A stretch of DNA of 64,000 nt. Source: Microvirga lupini. Its GTDB lineage: Bacteria > Pseudomonadota > Alphaproteobacteria > Rhizobiales > Beijerinckiaceae. The notes below the pieces were generated by a model. The model was not told the origin of the DNA and ran no database searches. It saw only the letters and a list, made by a program, of their open reading frames with translations. A program made the position numbers and the translations under genes. Numbering within the stretch: position 1 is the first letter of the stretch; every line of letters begins with the position of its first letter. The stretch lies in contig NZ_JACHWB010000002.1 of the NCBI RefSeq assembly GCF_014191055.1, forward strand, positions 434,001 to 498,000, in the 5' to 3' direction. Shown piece by piece: positions 41,364-50,758 of this stretch.

Positions 41364-44069
41364 TTGGAAATCCCTTTCCTCGTCCTGCTGGCCCTCAGTA
41401 TTCCGGTCTGCGCCATCGCGGGCCTGGTTCTCGGACTCTCGGCCCGCAGCAGGCTGACGCTCCTGCAGGGACGGATTGCGGCCCTGGAGAGTGAACTGCA
41501 ACTGCTCCGGCCGCAGGCGGAACCACCCGCCTCCACGGCAGACCGGCAGGTTCCAGCCCCCACCCCGGAGGCTCCTGCCGAACAGGCTCCCGCACCGGAT
41601 GCCTCCCTGGAGCCTGAGGCCGAGACGACCCGACCGGCGGGCTCCGTCCCGACCATCCCGGTCACGCCGCAGCAGCCGGCACCTCCGGATCGCGGCCTCG
41701 AGGAGACGCTCGGCTCCCGCTGGGCCGTGTGGGTCGGCGGCGTGGCGCTCGCCCTCGGGGGCATCTTTCTCGTCCGCTATTCCATCGAACAGAACCTGCT
41801 GAGCCCCGCCACCCGCATCGCCCTCGGCGGCCTCTTCGCCCTGGCCCTCATCGGAGCCGGTGAATGGCTGCGGCGCCGGGAGAGCGGCATCGCCCTGCCG
41901 GGCGTTCCCAGCGCGAACGTGCCCAGCATCCTGACAGCGGCCGGAACCTGCGGGGCCTTTGCGGCCGCCTATGCGGCCTACGCGCTCTACGGCCTGATCG
42001 GCCCGGCGGCCGCCTTCGTGATCCTCGGCCTGATCGCGGTTCTCACCATGGTCGCATCGACCCTGCACGGGCCCATCCTGGCCGCCCTCGGCCTGCTCGG
42101 CGCCATGGGCAGCCCGCTTCTCGTCTCGTCCGACGAGCCGCAGCCCTGGGCGCTCGTGATCTATCTCGCCTTCGTGGTGCTGCCCGCCTATGGAGTCGCG
42201 CGTCTGCGCCTGTGGCGCTGGCTGGCGCTCGCGGCCGCAACCGGCGTGCTGATCTGGACGCTCCTGATCTTCATCCTGGACGCACAGGACGCCCTGCCGG
42301 CCATGGCGCATCTGGTGATCCAGACCGGCTTGGCTGCCCTCTTCCTGGCGGCCCTTCCCTATCGCCATATCGCCGACGCCGAGAGCGCCATTGATCGGGC
42401 GGCCAGCGTCGTGCTTCTGGCCCTCACGATTGCCGCTGTCGCAGTGTCGGGCACGGTCGCGGCCGGCGACGGGCGCGCGATCTTCGTTGCCGCCATCGCG
42501 TTCCTCCTGCTGGCAACAGGCATCCGCTTCGCCCCGGCGGCCCCGGCTGCCGCCTGGGCGGCCCTGATCATCGTCGGCGCCCTTCTGGTTTGGCCCATCC
42601 GGGCCGATCTCGGCGGCGCGCCTGAAAATCTTCTCTACCAGAGCGGCGATGTCTTCGCGGTGCGGCCGCACGCGCTCGAAATCTATCTCGGCCTCGCACT
42701 TCTCGCTCCCGCGGCCATCGCCGCCGCCGCCCTCCTCCGGCTGGTGCGCTCGCCGGACCTGCGCCTGTCCACCGCCGCTTGGTACGCGGGAGCCGCCACC
42801 ATCGGCCCACTCCTGACTCTCGTGGCAGCCTATTGGCGGGTGGCATCCCTGGAGCGGAGCCTGTCCTTCGCTCTCATCGCCGGGGGACTGGCCCTCGCCT
42901 TCATCGCCGCCACCCGCTGGCTCAGCCGCCAGGACGGCGCGGATAGCACTCCGATCCGGCTTGGCCTCGGGGCCGCTGCCTCGGCAGCCCTGGCAGCGCT
43001 TGCCCTCGGCCTGACCTTCGCCCTCGACAAGGGGATGCTGACGGTCGCCTTCGCACTGACGGCCTTAGGCACGGCCTGGGTTTCCGAGCGAACCGCTCTG
43101 ACGGCCCTGCGCTATGCCGTCGGCGCAATCGGGTTGATCGTTCTGGGGCGACTGATCGCCAACCCGACCATCGTGGACGGCGATCCCGGACCGATCCTGT
43201 TCAACTGGCTGCTTTGGGGCTACGGCGTCCCGGCCGTGGCCTTCCTGGCAGCGAGCCGTTTGTTGGAGCGATCCGGCCGCGACAGGATCGTGCAACTGAC
43301 CGAGAGCCTGGGAATTGTCTTTGCCACCTTCCTGGTCTTCTTCGAGATCCGCCACGCCCTCCGGGCGGGAGATCCGCTGGCGCTCACGACCGATCTCCTC
43401 GAGGTCGGACTGGTTGCAACCGAGAGCCTCGTCTTCGCGATTCTCCTGACGCGCCTGGACATCAGGCGCGGGGATCCGGTCTACCGCTGGGGCTCCCTGA
43501 TCTTCAAGATCGCCTCTCTGGCGCTCTGCGCCGGAGGCCTTCTTCTCATCGAGAACCCGCTGAGAACGGACGATTGGATCCTGGGTGGACTCATCCTTAA
43601 CGCTTTGATCCTGGCCTATCTGCTCCCATCCATTCTGGCTGCTGGTCTGGCCTTGGTCGAACGTGGCACCCGCCCCCGCTTCTACAGCCTGTCCTCGGCG
43701 ATCCTGAGCCTGCTCCTGTTCTCCGCCTATGTCGGGCTGGAGATCCGGCGAGTGTTCCTCCTGCCCAAGATTGGCTTATGGCGCGGCTTCACCCAGGGTG
43801 AGCATTGGAGCTACTCGGTGGCCCTGCTGGTCACGGGCATCCTGCTCCTGGGCTTAGGCCTTGCCCGCAACAACCGCTTTGCACGGCTGGCTTCGGCGGC
43901 TTATCTGGTGCTGGCGGTGCTGAAGGTGTTCATCGTGGATCTCGCCAATCTGGAGGGCGTCATGCGCGCCCTGTCATTTATTGGCCTCGGGCTTGTTCTC
44001 ATCGGCATCGGTCTCGTCTATCAGAGACTCCTCGCCCATCGACCCAGCAATGCCGCAATCCCATCGTGA
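41364..44069 (+). CDS. Large DUF2339 membrane protein
   Basis: 901 residues from a TTG start; no ATG suits, and the frame open to 40974 is antisense-like in composition. An N-terminal helix and coiled-coil (LTLLQGRIAALESELQLLRP), a Pro/Ala linker, then over 20 membrane helices of DUF2339 (first: RWAVWVGGVALALGGIFLVR). The family is widespread and uncharacterised, sometimes linked to envelope polysaccharide export. It follows the phosphatase gene by 49 bases and precedes xseB by 21. Confidence 0.85.
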   Translation: MEIPFLVLLALSIPVCAIAGLVLGLSARSRLTLLQGRIAALESELQLLRPQAEPPASTADRQVPAPTPEAPAEQAPAPDASLEPEAETTRPAGSVPTIPVTPQQPAPPDRGLEETLGSRWAVWVGGVALALGGIFLVRYSIEQNLLSPATRIALGGLFALALIGAGEWLRRRESGIALPGVPSANVPSILTAAGTCGAFAAAYAAYALYGLIGPAAAFVILGLIAVLTMVASTLHGPILAALGLLGAMGSPLLVSSDEPQPWALVIYLAFVVLPAYGVARLRLWRWLALAAATGVLIWTLLIFILDAQDALPAMAHLVIQTGLAALFLAALPYRHIADAESAIDRAASVVLLALTIAAVAVSGTVAAGDGRAIFVAAIAFLLLATGIRFAPAAPAAAWAALIIVGALLVWPIRADLGGAPENLLYQSGDVFAVRPHALEIYLGLALLAPAAIAAAALLRLVRSPDLRLSTAAWYAGAATIGPLLTLVAAYWRVASLERSLSFALIAGGLALAFIAATRWLSRQDGADSTPIRLGLGAAASAALAALALGLTFALDKGMLTVAFALTALGTAWVSERTALTALRYAVGAIGLIVLGRLIANPTIVDGDPGPILFNWLLWGYGVPAVAFLAASRLLERSGRDRIVQLTESLGIVFATFLVFFEIRHALRAGDPLALTTDLLEVGLVATESLVFAILLTRLDIRRGDPVYRWGSLIFKIASLALCAGGLLLIENPLRTDDWILGGLILNALILAYLLPSILAAGLALVERGTRPRFYSLSSAILSLLLFSAYVGLEIRRVFLLPKIGLWRGFTQGEHWSYSVALLVTGILLLGLGLARNNRFARLASAAYLVLAVLKVFIVDLANLEGVMRALSFIGLGLVLIGIGLVYQRLLAHRPSNAAIPS

Positions 44070-44090
44070 CATTGCTAGACTGGACAATTT

Positions 44091-44354
44091 ATGGACAGCC
44101 GCATGACAACCGACACCGCCTCCATCAAGACCCTCCCCTTCGAGAAGGCTCTCGCGGAACTCGAGGAGATCGTGCGGCGCCTCGAGCGCGGCGACGTGCC
44201 TCTCGAAGACTCGATCGCGATCTACGAGCGTGGCGAGGCCCTGAAGAAGCATTGCGAGCAATTGCTGAAGAAGGCCGAGGCCCGCATCGAGAAGATCACC
44301 ATCGGCCCTGACGGCGCCGCCTCAGGCACGGCCCCGCTGGACGTTGATAACTAA
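44091..44354 (+). CDS. xseB: Exodeoxyribonuclease VII small subunit
   Basis: 87 residues; the start could be 44091 or 44103. The conserved core is [40 protein letters not shown] and [10 protein letters not shown], matching XseB closely. It pairs with XseA to degrade single-stranded DNA. In most relatives it directly precedes dxs; here two minus-strand genes separate them. Confidence 0.93.
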   Translation: MDSRMTTDTASIKTLPFEKALAELEEIVRRLERGDVPLEDSIAIYERGEALKKHCEQLLKKAEARIEKITIGPDGAASGTAPLDVDN

Positions 44355-44366
44355 GGCGACAAGATC

Positions 44367-45569
44367 TCAGACGGCGCGGCTGCGCTCGATGGCCGTGTCG
44401 ACCTCCCGGAGCACGGCATCGGGATCGATGGCGAAGGCCTGTTTCTGTCCCTCGGCCCCGCCGGTCACCGGTTCGTAATCGGCGCCGGCTTCGGCGGCCC
44501 AATGCAGGCCCGTGCTCTTGCGCCCGTTCTGCGACATCAGCTCGATGAGCAGAGGCTGGCGCTGCGCCCAGAGGATATTGGCAAGGCCTGCTCCATGCAC
44601 GCCCATGACGATCTGGGCTTCGCCGAACCACTGCATCTGCTCGTGGTGGTTCGACCAGGATGCCTGGACGATCTGGAAACCGCGCTTGCGCAGCCCCTCC
44701 ATGAGGGCAGCCTCCCCGTCCACACGGCGCAGACGCGCGTCGCCCCTGGTCAGGTAGATCCGTGACGCAGGCTCGGGAAGTCGTCGATCCTGATACGCCG
44801 CCTGGAACACGGAGCGGGCGAAACCGATCGCCTCGGGCGTCGCGAAGAGCCTCTCGACATTGCAGCAATGGGTCCGCGCGTAGAGGTAGGCATCCGCCTG
44901 GATCCGCTCCCAGGGCGCGAGTTCCCGATGATCGACTGAAAGGCCCTTGCGGCGCAGGCCATCGATGAAACTTGAGACCAGCGAATTGGGTGAGCGTGCC
45001 GTGGCAACAGTGAGGGTTTCGCCTAAGGGCACCACACCCTGGTCGAGCGCATGGCACAGGGGCATCAGGACATCGGTGAGCAGATGGCCGTAATGGGAGT
45101 ATGGGGGGATTGCGGCAACGATCCCGCCCACACGGTGCGTGTGGAAGGCTGCGGGCGCCGGATATGCGAAGTGCCAGTTGCTGTCCGCATTCGTGTCAAA
45201 GGAAAGCTGTCGTCCCGTGGCGGCATCCACAGGGGTCAGGGTGTGGCCGGGAACCAGGATGCCCGACAGCAGTGCCACCACTCTGTGAGCTGAATTCTGG
45301 TCCGTGAACCGGCAGCTCGGCTTCATCACGTCGACATTGTGCTGGCTGACGAAGTCGCGCTGCCGATCGTACCGGCTCTGCATCAGACGAAAGGGATGAA
45401 CGCTGTCCTCGACAAGCCGCACCTTTCCATCCTTCGGCCATCCGAAATCGGGAAAGAACGACACGGCCTTCCGCAGCGCCGGACTGGAGCCTGTGAGGCT
45501 CTTCATCAAACGAAACGCGATGGGCTTGAGATCGAAGGCTCGGTGAAGGGCGGAATGATGACGAGCCAT
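44367..45569 (-). CDS. Glycosyltransferase family 61 protein
   Basis: 400 residues. The DUF563/GT61 region is recognised by IYLTRGDARLRRVDGEAAL and the C-terminal MGVHGAGLANILWAQRQPLL. Such enzymes transfer sugars such as xylose or GlcNAc to glycans or lipids. Next to an O-antigen ligase-like gene it points to surface polysaccharide synthesis. It ends 12 bases after xseB on the opposite strand. Confidence 0.82.
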   Translation of the reverse strand: MARHHSALHRAFDLKPIAFRLMKSLTGSSPALRKAVSFFPDFGWPKDGKVRLVEDSVHPFRLMQSRYDRQRDFVSQHNVDVMKPSCRFTDQNSAHRVVALLSGILVPGHTLTPVDAATGRQLSFDTNADSNWHFAYPAPAAFHTHRVGGIVAAIPPYSHYGHLLTDVLMPLCHALDQGVVPLGETLTVATARSPNSLVSSFIDGLRRKGLSVDHRELAPWERIQADAYLYARTHCCNVERLFATPEAIGFARSVFQAAYQDRRLPEPASRIYLTRGDARLRRVDGEAALMEGLRKRGFQIVQASWSNHHEQMQWFGEAQIVMGVHGAGLANILWAQRQPLLIELMSQNGRKSTGLHWAAEAGADYEPVTGGAEGQKQAFAIDPDAVLREVDTAIERSRAV

Positions 45570-45578
45570 CGCGATCCG

Positions 45579-46832
45579 TTACATGCGTTGGGCGACGCTC
45601 GGCACAGGAGCCGCAGACGTCGCCATGACGTTTGACGAAGACCTATCACGCGCCAGAACGAGCAGGACAGGAAACCACAGAAAAAGGTAATGCGTGTTGA
45701 AGAACGCGAACGGGTTCGGCAGGTCGGCCCCCATATAGCCGAAGGAGAAGATGAGCGACGCAAGGCCGAAGAAGCGCAGGGTGTCGTCCGTTACGCGGGT
45801 CAGGCATCGGGCATAGCCTGCAGCCATGAGACCGGCCGCCGCAAGGCCGCCGAAACCGAAATACAAGGTGATTCCGAAAAGACCGTTATGGGCGTGGCTC
45901 AACCACTCATAGGGAAACCGGAATTCCGGCCCGCTGCCCAGAACCGGATGAAGCGCGATCTGATCGCGAACGAGTTCCCATACATGATTGCGGTTTGAGG
46001 GGCGGCACCAGTCAGTATTGTCGCCGCAGATGATGGCCTTGACGGTCGGTTCGAAGATGATGAGGCCTGTCACCACAAGCCAGCTCGCCAGGCAGGCAAT
46101 GAGCACGATGAGCATGCCGCGCCGCTCGAGCAGGAAGGCAAGCGGCAAGGCCAGGCAGAGGGCAACGAGCGGTCCCCGGCTCTGGGTCAGGACGAGACCG
46201 GCCACCAACGGCACTGCCAGCACCATGAGGATCGCCATCGTCTTCCGGTTCCTGCCCGTTTCGTCCCTGCACAGAGCCACCGTGGCGATCAGGGCGCCGG
46301 CGAGCGCGCCGGCGCCGGGAATGGGATTGCCGCCCCGCCCGAGGGGAATCATGCGGTCCATGAGATCGTCAGCCGTCAGAACATGAATGATGATCGACAG
46401 CAGGGCACTGGCCGCTCCGATGCCGGCAATGATCCAGAGGATTTGCCGGGTGGTCAAAACTCGGGACGTCTGCGCGGCGAAAAGAAAGAACGTGGCCAGC
46501 AATCCGATTTTGGAAAAGTCGGAGGCCGGCCGCGGCATATCTCCCAACAGGGCGCCGACTGCCAGCCATGCTAGGAGGAAGCCGAGCGAGAGCCAGAACC
46601 ATAGGTTATTCCGAAGCGTCTCCACGGCCGTCCCGCTGGCGAAGGCCAGAAGCGCCCCGGCGAAAATCGGCGAGACGGACAGACCCGGAGCCTTGCCTCC
46701 CCGGGCGAAAAAGATGGCGACGACAAAGAGAACGAATGCCGCTGCGCTCAGCACATGAACCCGCCCATGATCGGCAAAATGCCTACGAATCATGGCGGCA
46801 GGGGCGGTCAATCGGGAACTATCGAGCGTCAT
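45579..46832 (-). CDS. O-antigen ligase/polymerase family membrane protein
   Basis: 417 residues, about 11 membrane helices and the Wzy/WaaL signature loop (LTQSRGPLVALCLALPLAFL, GSGPEFRFPYEWLSHAHNGL with the catalytic His). It likely ligates or polymerises surface polysaccharide. The gene lies 9 bases before the GT61 gene, forming an operon in the opposite direction to the xseB-dxs set it interrupts. Confidence 0.85.
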   Translation of the reverse strand: MTLDSSRLTAPAAMIRRHFADHGRVHVLSAAAFVLFVVAIFFARGGKAPGLSVSPIFAGALLAFASGTAVETLRNNLWFWLSLGFLLAWLAVGALLGDMPRPASDFSKIGLLATFFLFAAQTSRVLTTRQILWIIAGIGAASALLSIIIHVLTADDLMDRMIPLGRGGNPIPGAGALAGALIATVALCRDETGRNRKTMAILMVLAVPLVAGLVLTQSRGPLVALCLALPLAFLLERRGMLIVLIACLASWLVVTGLIIFEPTVKAIICGDNTDWCRPSNRNHVWELVRDQIALHPVLGSGPEFRFPYEWLSHAHNGLFGITLYFGFGGLAAAGLMAAGYARCLTRVTDDTLRFFGLASLIFSFGYMGADLPNPFAFFNTHYLFLWFPVLLVLARDRSSSNVMATSAAPVPSVAQRM

Positions 46833-47138
46833 CAGAACCGGGAGACTTTAACCCCTGAAAGGCTTGGAACAATATTTCGAGAATGCTCGCCGTCTAACAC
46901 TTCAGTTCCATGTTTTCAACCAACCCTGATCTTCAAGGGCGTATAAATTGCGAGGAGCCCAGAACATTGGAAAGGCAGTGCTCGAAGCCCATGCTGCGGC
47001 TTCATACGAAGCTGGTGCGACAGGTTGCCTCCATCTGGGCAGAGACCGCCTGCTCCGACTGAGCCAAAGGGATAAGGTTTCTGATTTGACCCTCCTCGGT
47101 TAAGCCCCTATCTCCTTTGTCTGGCCTCCGGTCGAAGC
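46833..47138. other. Promoter region of dxs, otherwise unassigned
   Basis: About 306 bases between the divergent ligase and dxs. No gene, riboswitch or repeat is evident; AT content rises around 46860-46930 (CTTGGAACAATATTTCG). Regulatory sites for both genes presumably lie here. Confidence 0.4.
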
Positions 47139-49061
47139 TTGGCGAGTAAAACGTTGTCCACACCTCTTCTCGACACCCTCAAGACGCCTGACGATCTGCG
47201 TCAGTTGCCCGAGAGCCAGCTCCGCCAGGTGGCAGACGAGCTACGGACGGAGACGATCAGCGCGGTCTCCGTCACGGGCGGGCACCTCGGAGCGGGCCTG
47301 GGTGTGGTCGAGCTCACGGTGGCGCTGCACTACGTGTTCGACACTCCCCGCGACCGGCTGATCTGGGACGTGGGGCACCAGGCCTACCCTCACAAGATCC
47401 TCACCGGCCGCCGCGACCGGATCCGGACCCTGCGTCAGGCGGACGGGCTGTCGGGCTTCACCAAGCGCCAGGAGAGCGAGTACGATCCGTTCGGGGCCGC
47501 CCATTCCTCGACCTCGATCTCGGCGGGCCTCGGCATGGCCGTGGCGCGGGATCTGGAGGGCGGAAAGAACAACGTGATCGCCGTGATCGGCGACGGCGCC
47601 ATGTCGGCCGGCATGGCCTATGAGGCGATGAACAATGCCGGCGCCATGCACTCGCGCCTCATCGTCATCCTCAATGACAACGACATGTCGATTGCCCCGC
47701 CCACCGGCGCCATGTCGTCCTATCTCGCCCGTCTCGTCTCCGGCGGCGCCTATCGGGGCCTGCGTGAGACCGCCAAGCAATTGGCCAAGAAGCTGCCGAA
47801 GTTCATCTATGAGAAGGCTGCCAGAGCCGAGGAATTCGCCCGCGGATTCTGGACCGGCGGCACCATGTTCGAGGAGCTGGGCTTCTACTATGTGGGCCCC
47901 ATCGACGGGCACAACCTCGACCACCTGCTGCCGATCCTGAAGAACGTCCGCGATTCCGAGACCGGCCCGATCCTCGTCCATGTGGTGACGAAGAAGGGCA
48001 AGGGCTACGCTCCGGCGGAGGAAGCAGCCGACAAATATCATGGCGTCGTCACCTTCGACGTGGTCACGGGCGCCCAGACCAAGGCGAAGGCCAATGCCCC
48101 TGCCTACACCAAGGTCTTCGGCGAGAGCCTGATCAAGGAAGCGCGGCGGGACGACAAGATCGTCGCCGTCACGGCCGCCATGCCGTCCGGCACGGGCGTC
48201 GATCTCTTCAACAAGGAATTCCCCACCCGGACCTTCGATGTGGGCATCGCCGAGCAGCATGCGGTGACCTTTGCCGCCGGCATGGCTACGGAGGGCTACA
48301 AGCCGTTCTGCGCCATCTACTCCACCTTCCTGCAGCGGGCCTACGACCAGGTGGTGCACGACGTGGCGATCCAGAACCTGCCCGTGCGCTTCGCCCTCGA
48401 CCGGGCCGGCCTCGTGGGCGCGGACGGCCCCACCCATGCGGGCTCGTTCGACGTCGCCTATCTCGGGTGCCTGCCGAACATGGTGGTGATGGCGGCCGCC
48501 GACGAGGCGGAGCTCGTCCACATGGTGGCGACCGCCGCAACCCATGATTCCGGCCCCATCGCGTTCCGCTATCCGCGCGGCGAAGGTGTGGGCGTCGACA
48601 TGCCCGAGCAGGGCGTGCCGCTTCCCATCGGCAAGGGCCGTGTGGTGAAGGAAGGCAGCCGCATCGCCATCCTGTCGCTTGGCACCCGGCTCGGCGAAGC
48701 CCTGAAGGCAGCAGAAGAGCTTGAAGCGCGTGGGCTGTCCACCAGTGTGGCCGATGCCCGCTTCGCCAAGCCCCTCGACGAGGAGCTGATCCTGCGCCTT
48801 GCCCGTGACCACGAGGTGCTGATCACCATCGAGGAAGGCTCGGTCGGCGGCTTCGGCTCCTATGTGCTGCAGCTTCTCGCAGACAAGGGCGCTCTCGACC
48901 GAGGAACGCTCAAGGTGCGCTCCATGGTGCTGCCCGATGTCTATCTCGACCAGGACAAGCCGGAGCGCATGTATGCCAAGGCCGGGCTCGATGCCACCGG
49001 CATCGTGACTAAGGTGTTCGAAGCGCTTGGGCAGGAAGAGACCCGGAAGGTCAGAGCTTAA
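47139..49061 (+). CDS. dxs: 1-deoxy-D-xylulose-5-phosphate synthase
   Basis: 640 residues, normal length. TTG start at 47139; an alternative TTG is 47154. Signatures: [38 protein letters not shown], the thiamine diphosphate motif [18 protein letters not shown], and [20 protein letters not shown]. It condenses pyruvate and glyceraldehyde 3-phosphate, the first step of the non-mevalonate isoprenoid pathway. tlyA follows about 970 bases later. Confidence 0.96.
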   Translation: MASKTLSTPLLDTLKTPDDLRQLPESQLRQVADELRTETISAVSVTGGHLGAGLGVVELTVALHYVFDTPRDRLIWDVGHQAYPHKILTGRRDRIRTLRQADGLSGFTKRQESEYDPFGAAHSSTSISAGLGMAVARDLEGGKNNVIAVIGDGAMSAGMAYEAMNNAGAMHSRLIVILNDNDMSIAPPTGAMSSYLARLVSGGAYRGLRETAKQLAKKLPKFIYEKAARAEEFARGFWTGGTMFEELGFYYVGPIDGHNLDHLLPILKNVRDSETGPILVHVVTKKGKGYAPAEEAADKYHGVVTFDVVTGAQTKAKANAPAYTKVFGESLIKEARRDDKIVAVTAAMPSGTGVDLFNKEFPTRTFDVGIAEQHAVTFAAGMATEGYKPFCAIYSTFLQRAYDQVVHDVAIQNLPVRFALDRAGLVGADGPTHAGSFDVAYLGCLPNMVVMAAADEAELVHMVATAATHDSGPIAFRYPRGEGVGVDMPEQGVPLPIGKGRVVKEGSRIAILSLGTRLGEALKAAEELEARGLSTSVADARFAKPLDEELILRLARDHEVLITIEEGSVGGFGSYVLQLLADKGALDRGTLKVRSMVLPDVYLDQDKPERMYAKAGLDATGIVTKVFEALGQEETRKVRA

Positions 49062-49078
49062 GGGAATCGTCTTCTATC

Positions 49079-49165
49079 GTCATGGCCGGGCTCGTCCCGG
49101 CCATCCACGTCTTTGCCTCCGGGGAAGAGAAGACGCGGATACCCGGCACTAGGCCGGGCATGACG
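49079..49165. repeat. Dispersed repeat, GTCATGGCCGGG family
   Basis: CGTCATGGCCGGGCTCGTCC ... GGCCGGGCATGACGTC: an imperfect inverted repeat with CCGGCCATCCACGTC inside. Related copies lie at 52021 and 52895. Located between dxs and the SOD gene. Confidence 0.75.
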
Positions 49166-49202
49166 TCGACGAGGGAATGAAAGGTCGCGTGTCTACGCGA
49201 GG

Positions 49203-49922
49203 CTAAATCGTCAGCGTCCCGGCCTTCGCGGCGGCGTAGCGTTCGCCGATCCGGTTCCAGTCGAGCACGTTCCACCATGCCTTCAGGTAGTCCGGCCGGC
49301 GGTTCTGGTATTTGAGGTAGTAGGCGTGCTCCCACACGTCGTTGCCCATCAGCACCCGCTGCCCGTCCATGAGCGGCGTGTCCTGATTGGGCTTGGTCAC
49401 AATCGAGAGCTTGCCATCGCGAGCGACGGTCACGAAGACCCAGCCGGACCCGAACTGCCGCGTGCCGGCGGCGTTGAAGTCCTCCTGGAACTTCGCCAAG
49501 CCGCCGAGGTCGCGATCGATTGCGCTCTTGAGCTCGCCCGAGGGCTCGCCGCCCGAGCCGCCCATGATCTGCCAGAACATGGTGTGGTTGGCGTGGCCGC
49601 CGCCGTTGTTGCGCACCGCCGTGCGGATCGTTTCGGGCAGCTCGCCGATCTTCGCCAGCATCTCGTGCAGCGGCATCTTGGCCGCCTCGGCGTTCTGGCT
49701 CAGGGTTGCGTTCAGGTTGTTGACATAGGCCGCGTGGTGCTTGCCATGGTGGAGTTCCATGGTCTGGGCGTCGATATGCGGCTCGTTCTTGGACGGTGCA
49801 TAGGGCAAGGGATCGAGCTTGAAGGGGCCGGAAGGGGCTTGCGCCCAGGCGCGGGACGCGACAGAGCTGACGCCCAGAGCAGCCGCTCCGACGATGAGGT
49901 TGCGGCGATTGATGACTGGCAT
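49203..49922 (-). CDS. sodB: Superoxide dismutase (Fe/Mn family), Tat-exported
   Basis: 239 residues from ATG 49922 behind GGAGGA. The N-terminus VINRRNLIVGAAALGVSSVA is a twin-arginine signal (cleavage near AWAQA), unusual for this normally cytosolic family. Metal ligands: His58 in LHHGKHH, His113 in GGHANHTMFW, Asp195 and His199 in DVWEHAYY. Gln180 in NQDTPLM is the Mn-type second-sphere residue. It would protect the periplasm from superoxide. Confidence 0.9.
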   Translation of the reverse strand: MPVINRRNLIVGAAALGVSSVASRAWAQAPSGPFKLDPLPYAPSKNEPHIDAQTMELHHGKHHAAYVNNLNATLSQNAEAAKMPLHEMLAKIGELPETIRTAVRNNGGGHANHTMFWQIMGGSGGEPSGELKSAIDRDLGGLAKFQEDFNAAGTRQFGSGWVFVTVARDGKLSIVTKPNQDTPLMDGQRVLMGNDVWEHAYYLKYQNRRPDYLKAWWNVLDWNRIGERYAAAKAGTLTI

Positions 49923-50029
49923 GTTTCCTCCGAGATCATTCGATTTAGGGGTCAAGCTGAGCTGTTTCCCCAGGGACACGCCTAAGCAGATAGAGAGGGT
50001 TGCGCCGTGACAAAGCGCACATTTTCGTT

Positions 50030-50758
50030 ATGACCCGCAAACGCGCTGACGTGGTCCTCGTCGAGCGCGGCTTCTTCGTAAGCCGCGCCCGGGCCCAGGA
50101 GGCAATTGCCGCCGGTCTCGTCACCGTGAACGGCGCCGTGATCCGCAAAGCGTCCGACACGGTGCCCGAGGAGGCCGTGATCACAGCCGAGCAGCCGCAC
50201 CCTTACGTGTCCCGCGGGGGCGTGAAGCTCGCAGCTGCTCTCGACGTGTTCCAGATCGACCCGAAGGACAAGATCTGCCTCGATATCGGTGCCTCCACGG
50301 GCGGCTTCACCGAGGTGCTGCTCAAGCGGGGCGCGGCCCATGTCTATGCGGTGGACGTGGGCCACAGCCAGCTGCACCCCACCATCGTCGGCAATGCGCG
50401 CGTGACCAATCTCGAAGGCACGGATGCCCGCTCGCTCAATGCGGATCTCATCCCGCGGCAGGCGGATCTTCTCGTCTCGGATGTGAGCTTCATTTCGCTC
50501 AAGCTGGTTCTGCCGGCGGCTGTCGCGCTGCTGAAACCGCAGGCGGAACTCGCCATTCTCGTGAAGCCGCAATTCGAGGCCGGGCGCGATCACGTGAAGA
50601 AGGGCATCGTGCGCGATGGAGCCGTGCATCGCGCCGTGTGCGAGGATATGAGAGACTTCGTGACGTCGCTCGGCTTCGAGGTCATGGGGATCATGCCATC
50701 GCCCATCGAGGGCGGCGATGGAAACCGCGAGTTTTTGTTGGGAGCCCATCGTGGCTGA
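50030..50758 (+). CDS. tlyA: TlyA family rRNA 2'-O-methyltransferase
   Basis: 242 residues from ATG 50030. The S4 RNA-binding domain (KRADVVLVERGFFVSRARAQ, TVNGAVIRKASD) is followed by an FtsJ-type methyltransferase (ICLDIGASTGGFTEVLLKRG, the SAM site; then VSDVSFISL). TlyA modifies 16S/23S rRNA in mycobacteria; in alphaproteobacteria it is usually clustered with dxs, as here. The next gene overlaps it by 8 bases. Confidence 0.92.
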   Translation: MTRKRADVVLVERGFFVSRARAQEAIAAGLVTVNGAVIRKASDTVPEEAVITAEQPHPYVSRGGVKLAAALDVFQIDPKDKICLDIGASTGGFTEVLLKRGAAHVYAVDVGHSQLHPTIVGNARVTNLEGTDARSLNADLIPRQADLLVSDVSFISLKLVLPAAVALLKPQAELAILVKPQFEAGRDHVKKGIVRDGAVHRAVCEDMRDFVTSLGFEVMGIMPSPIEGGDGNREFLLGAHRG

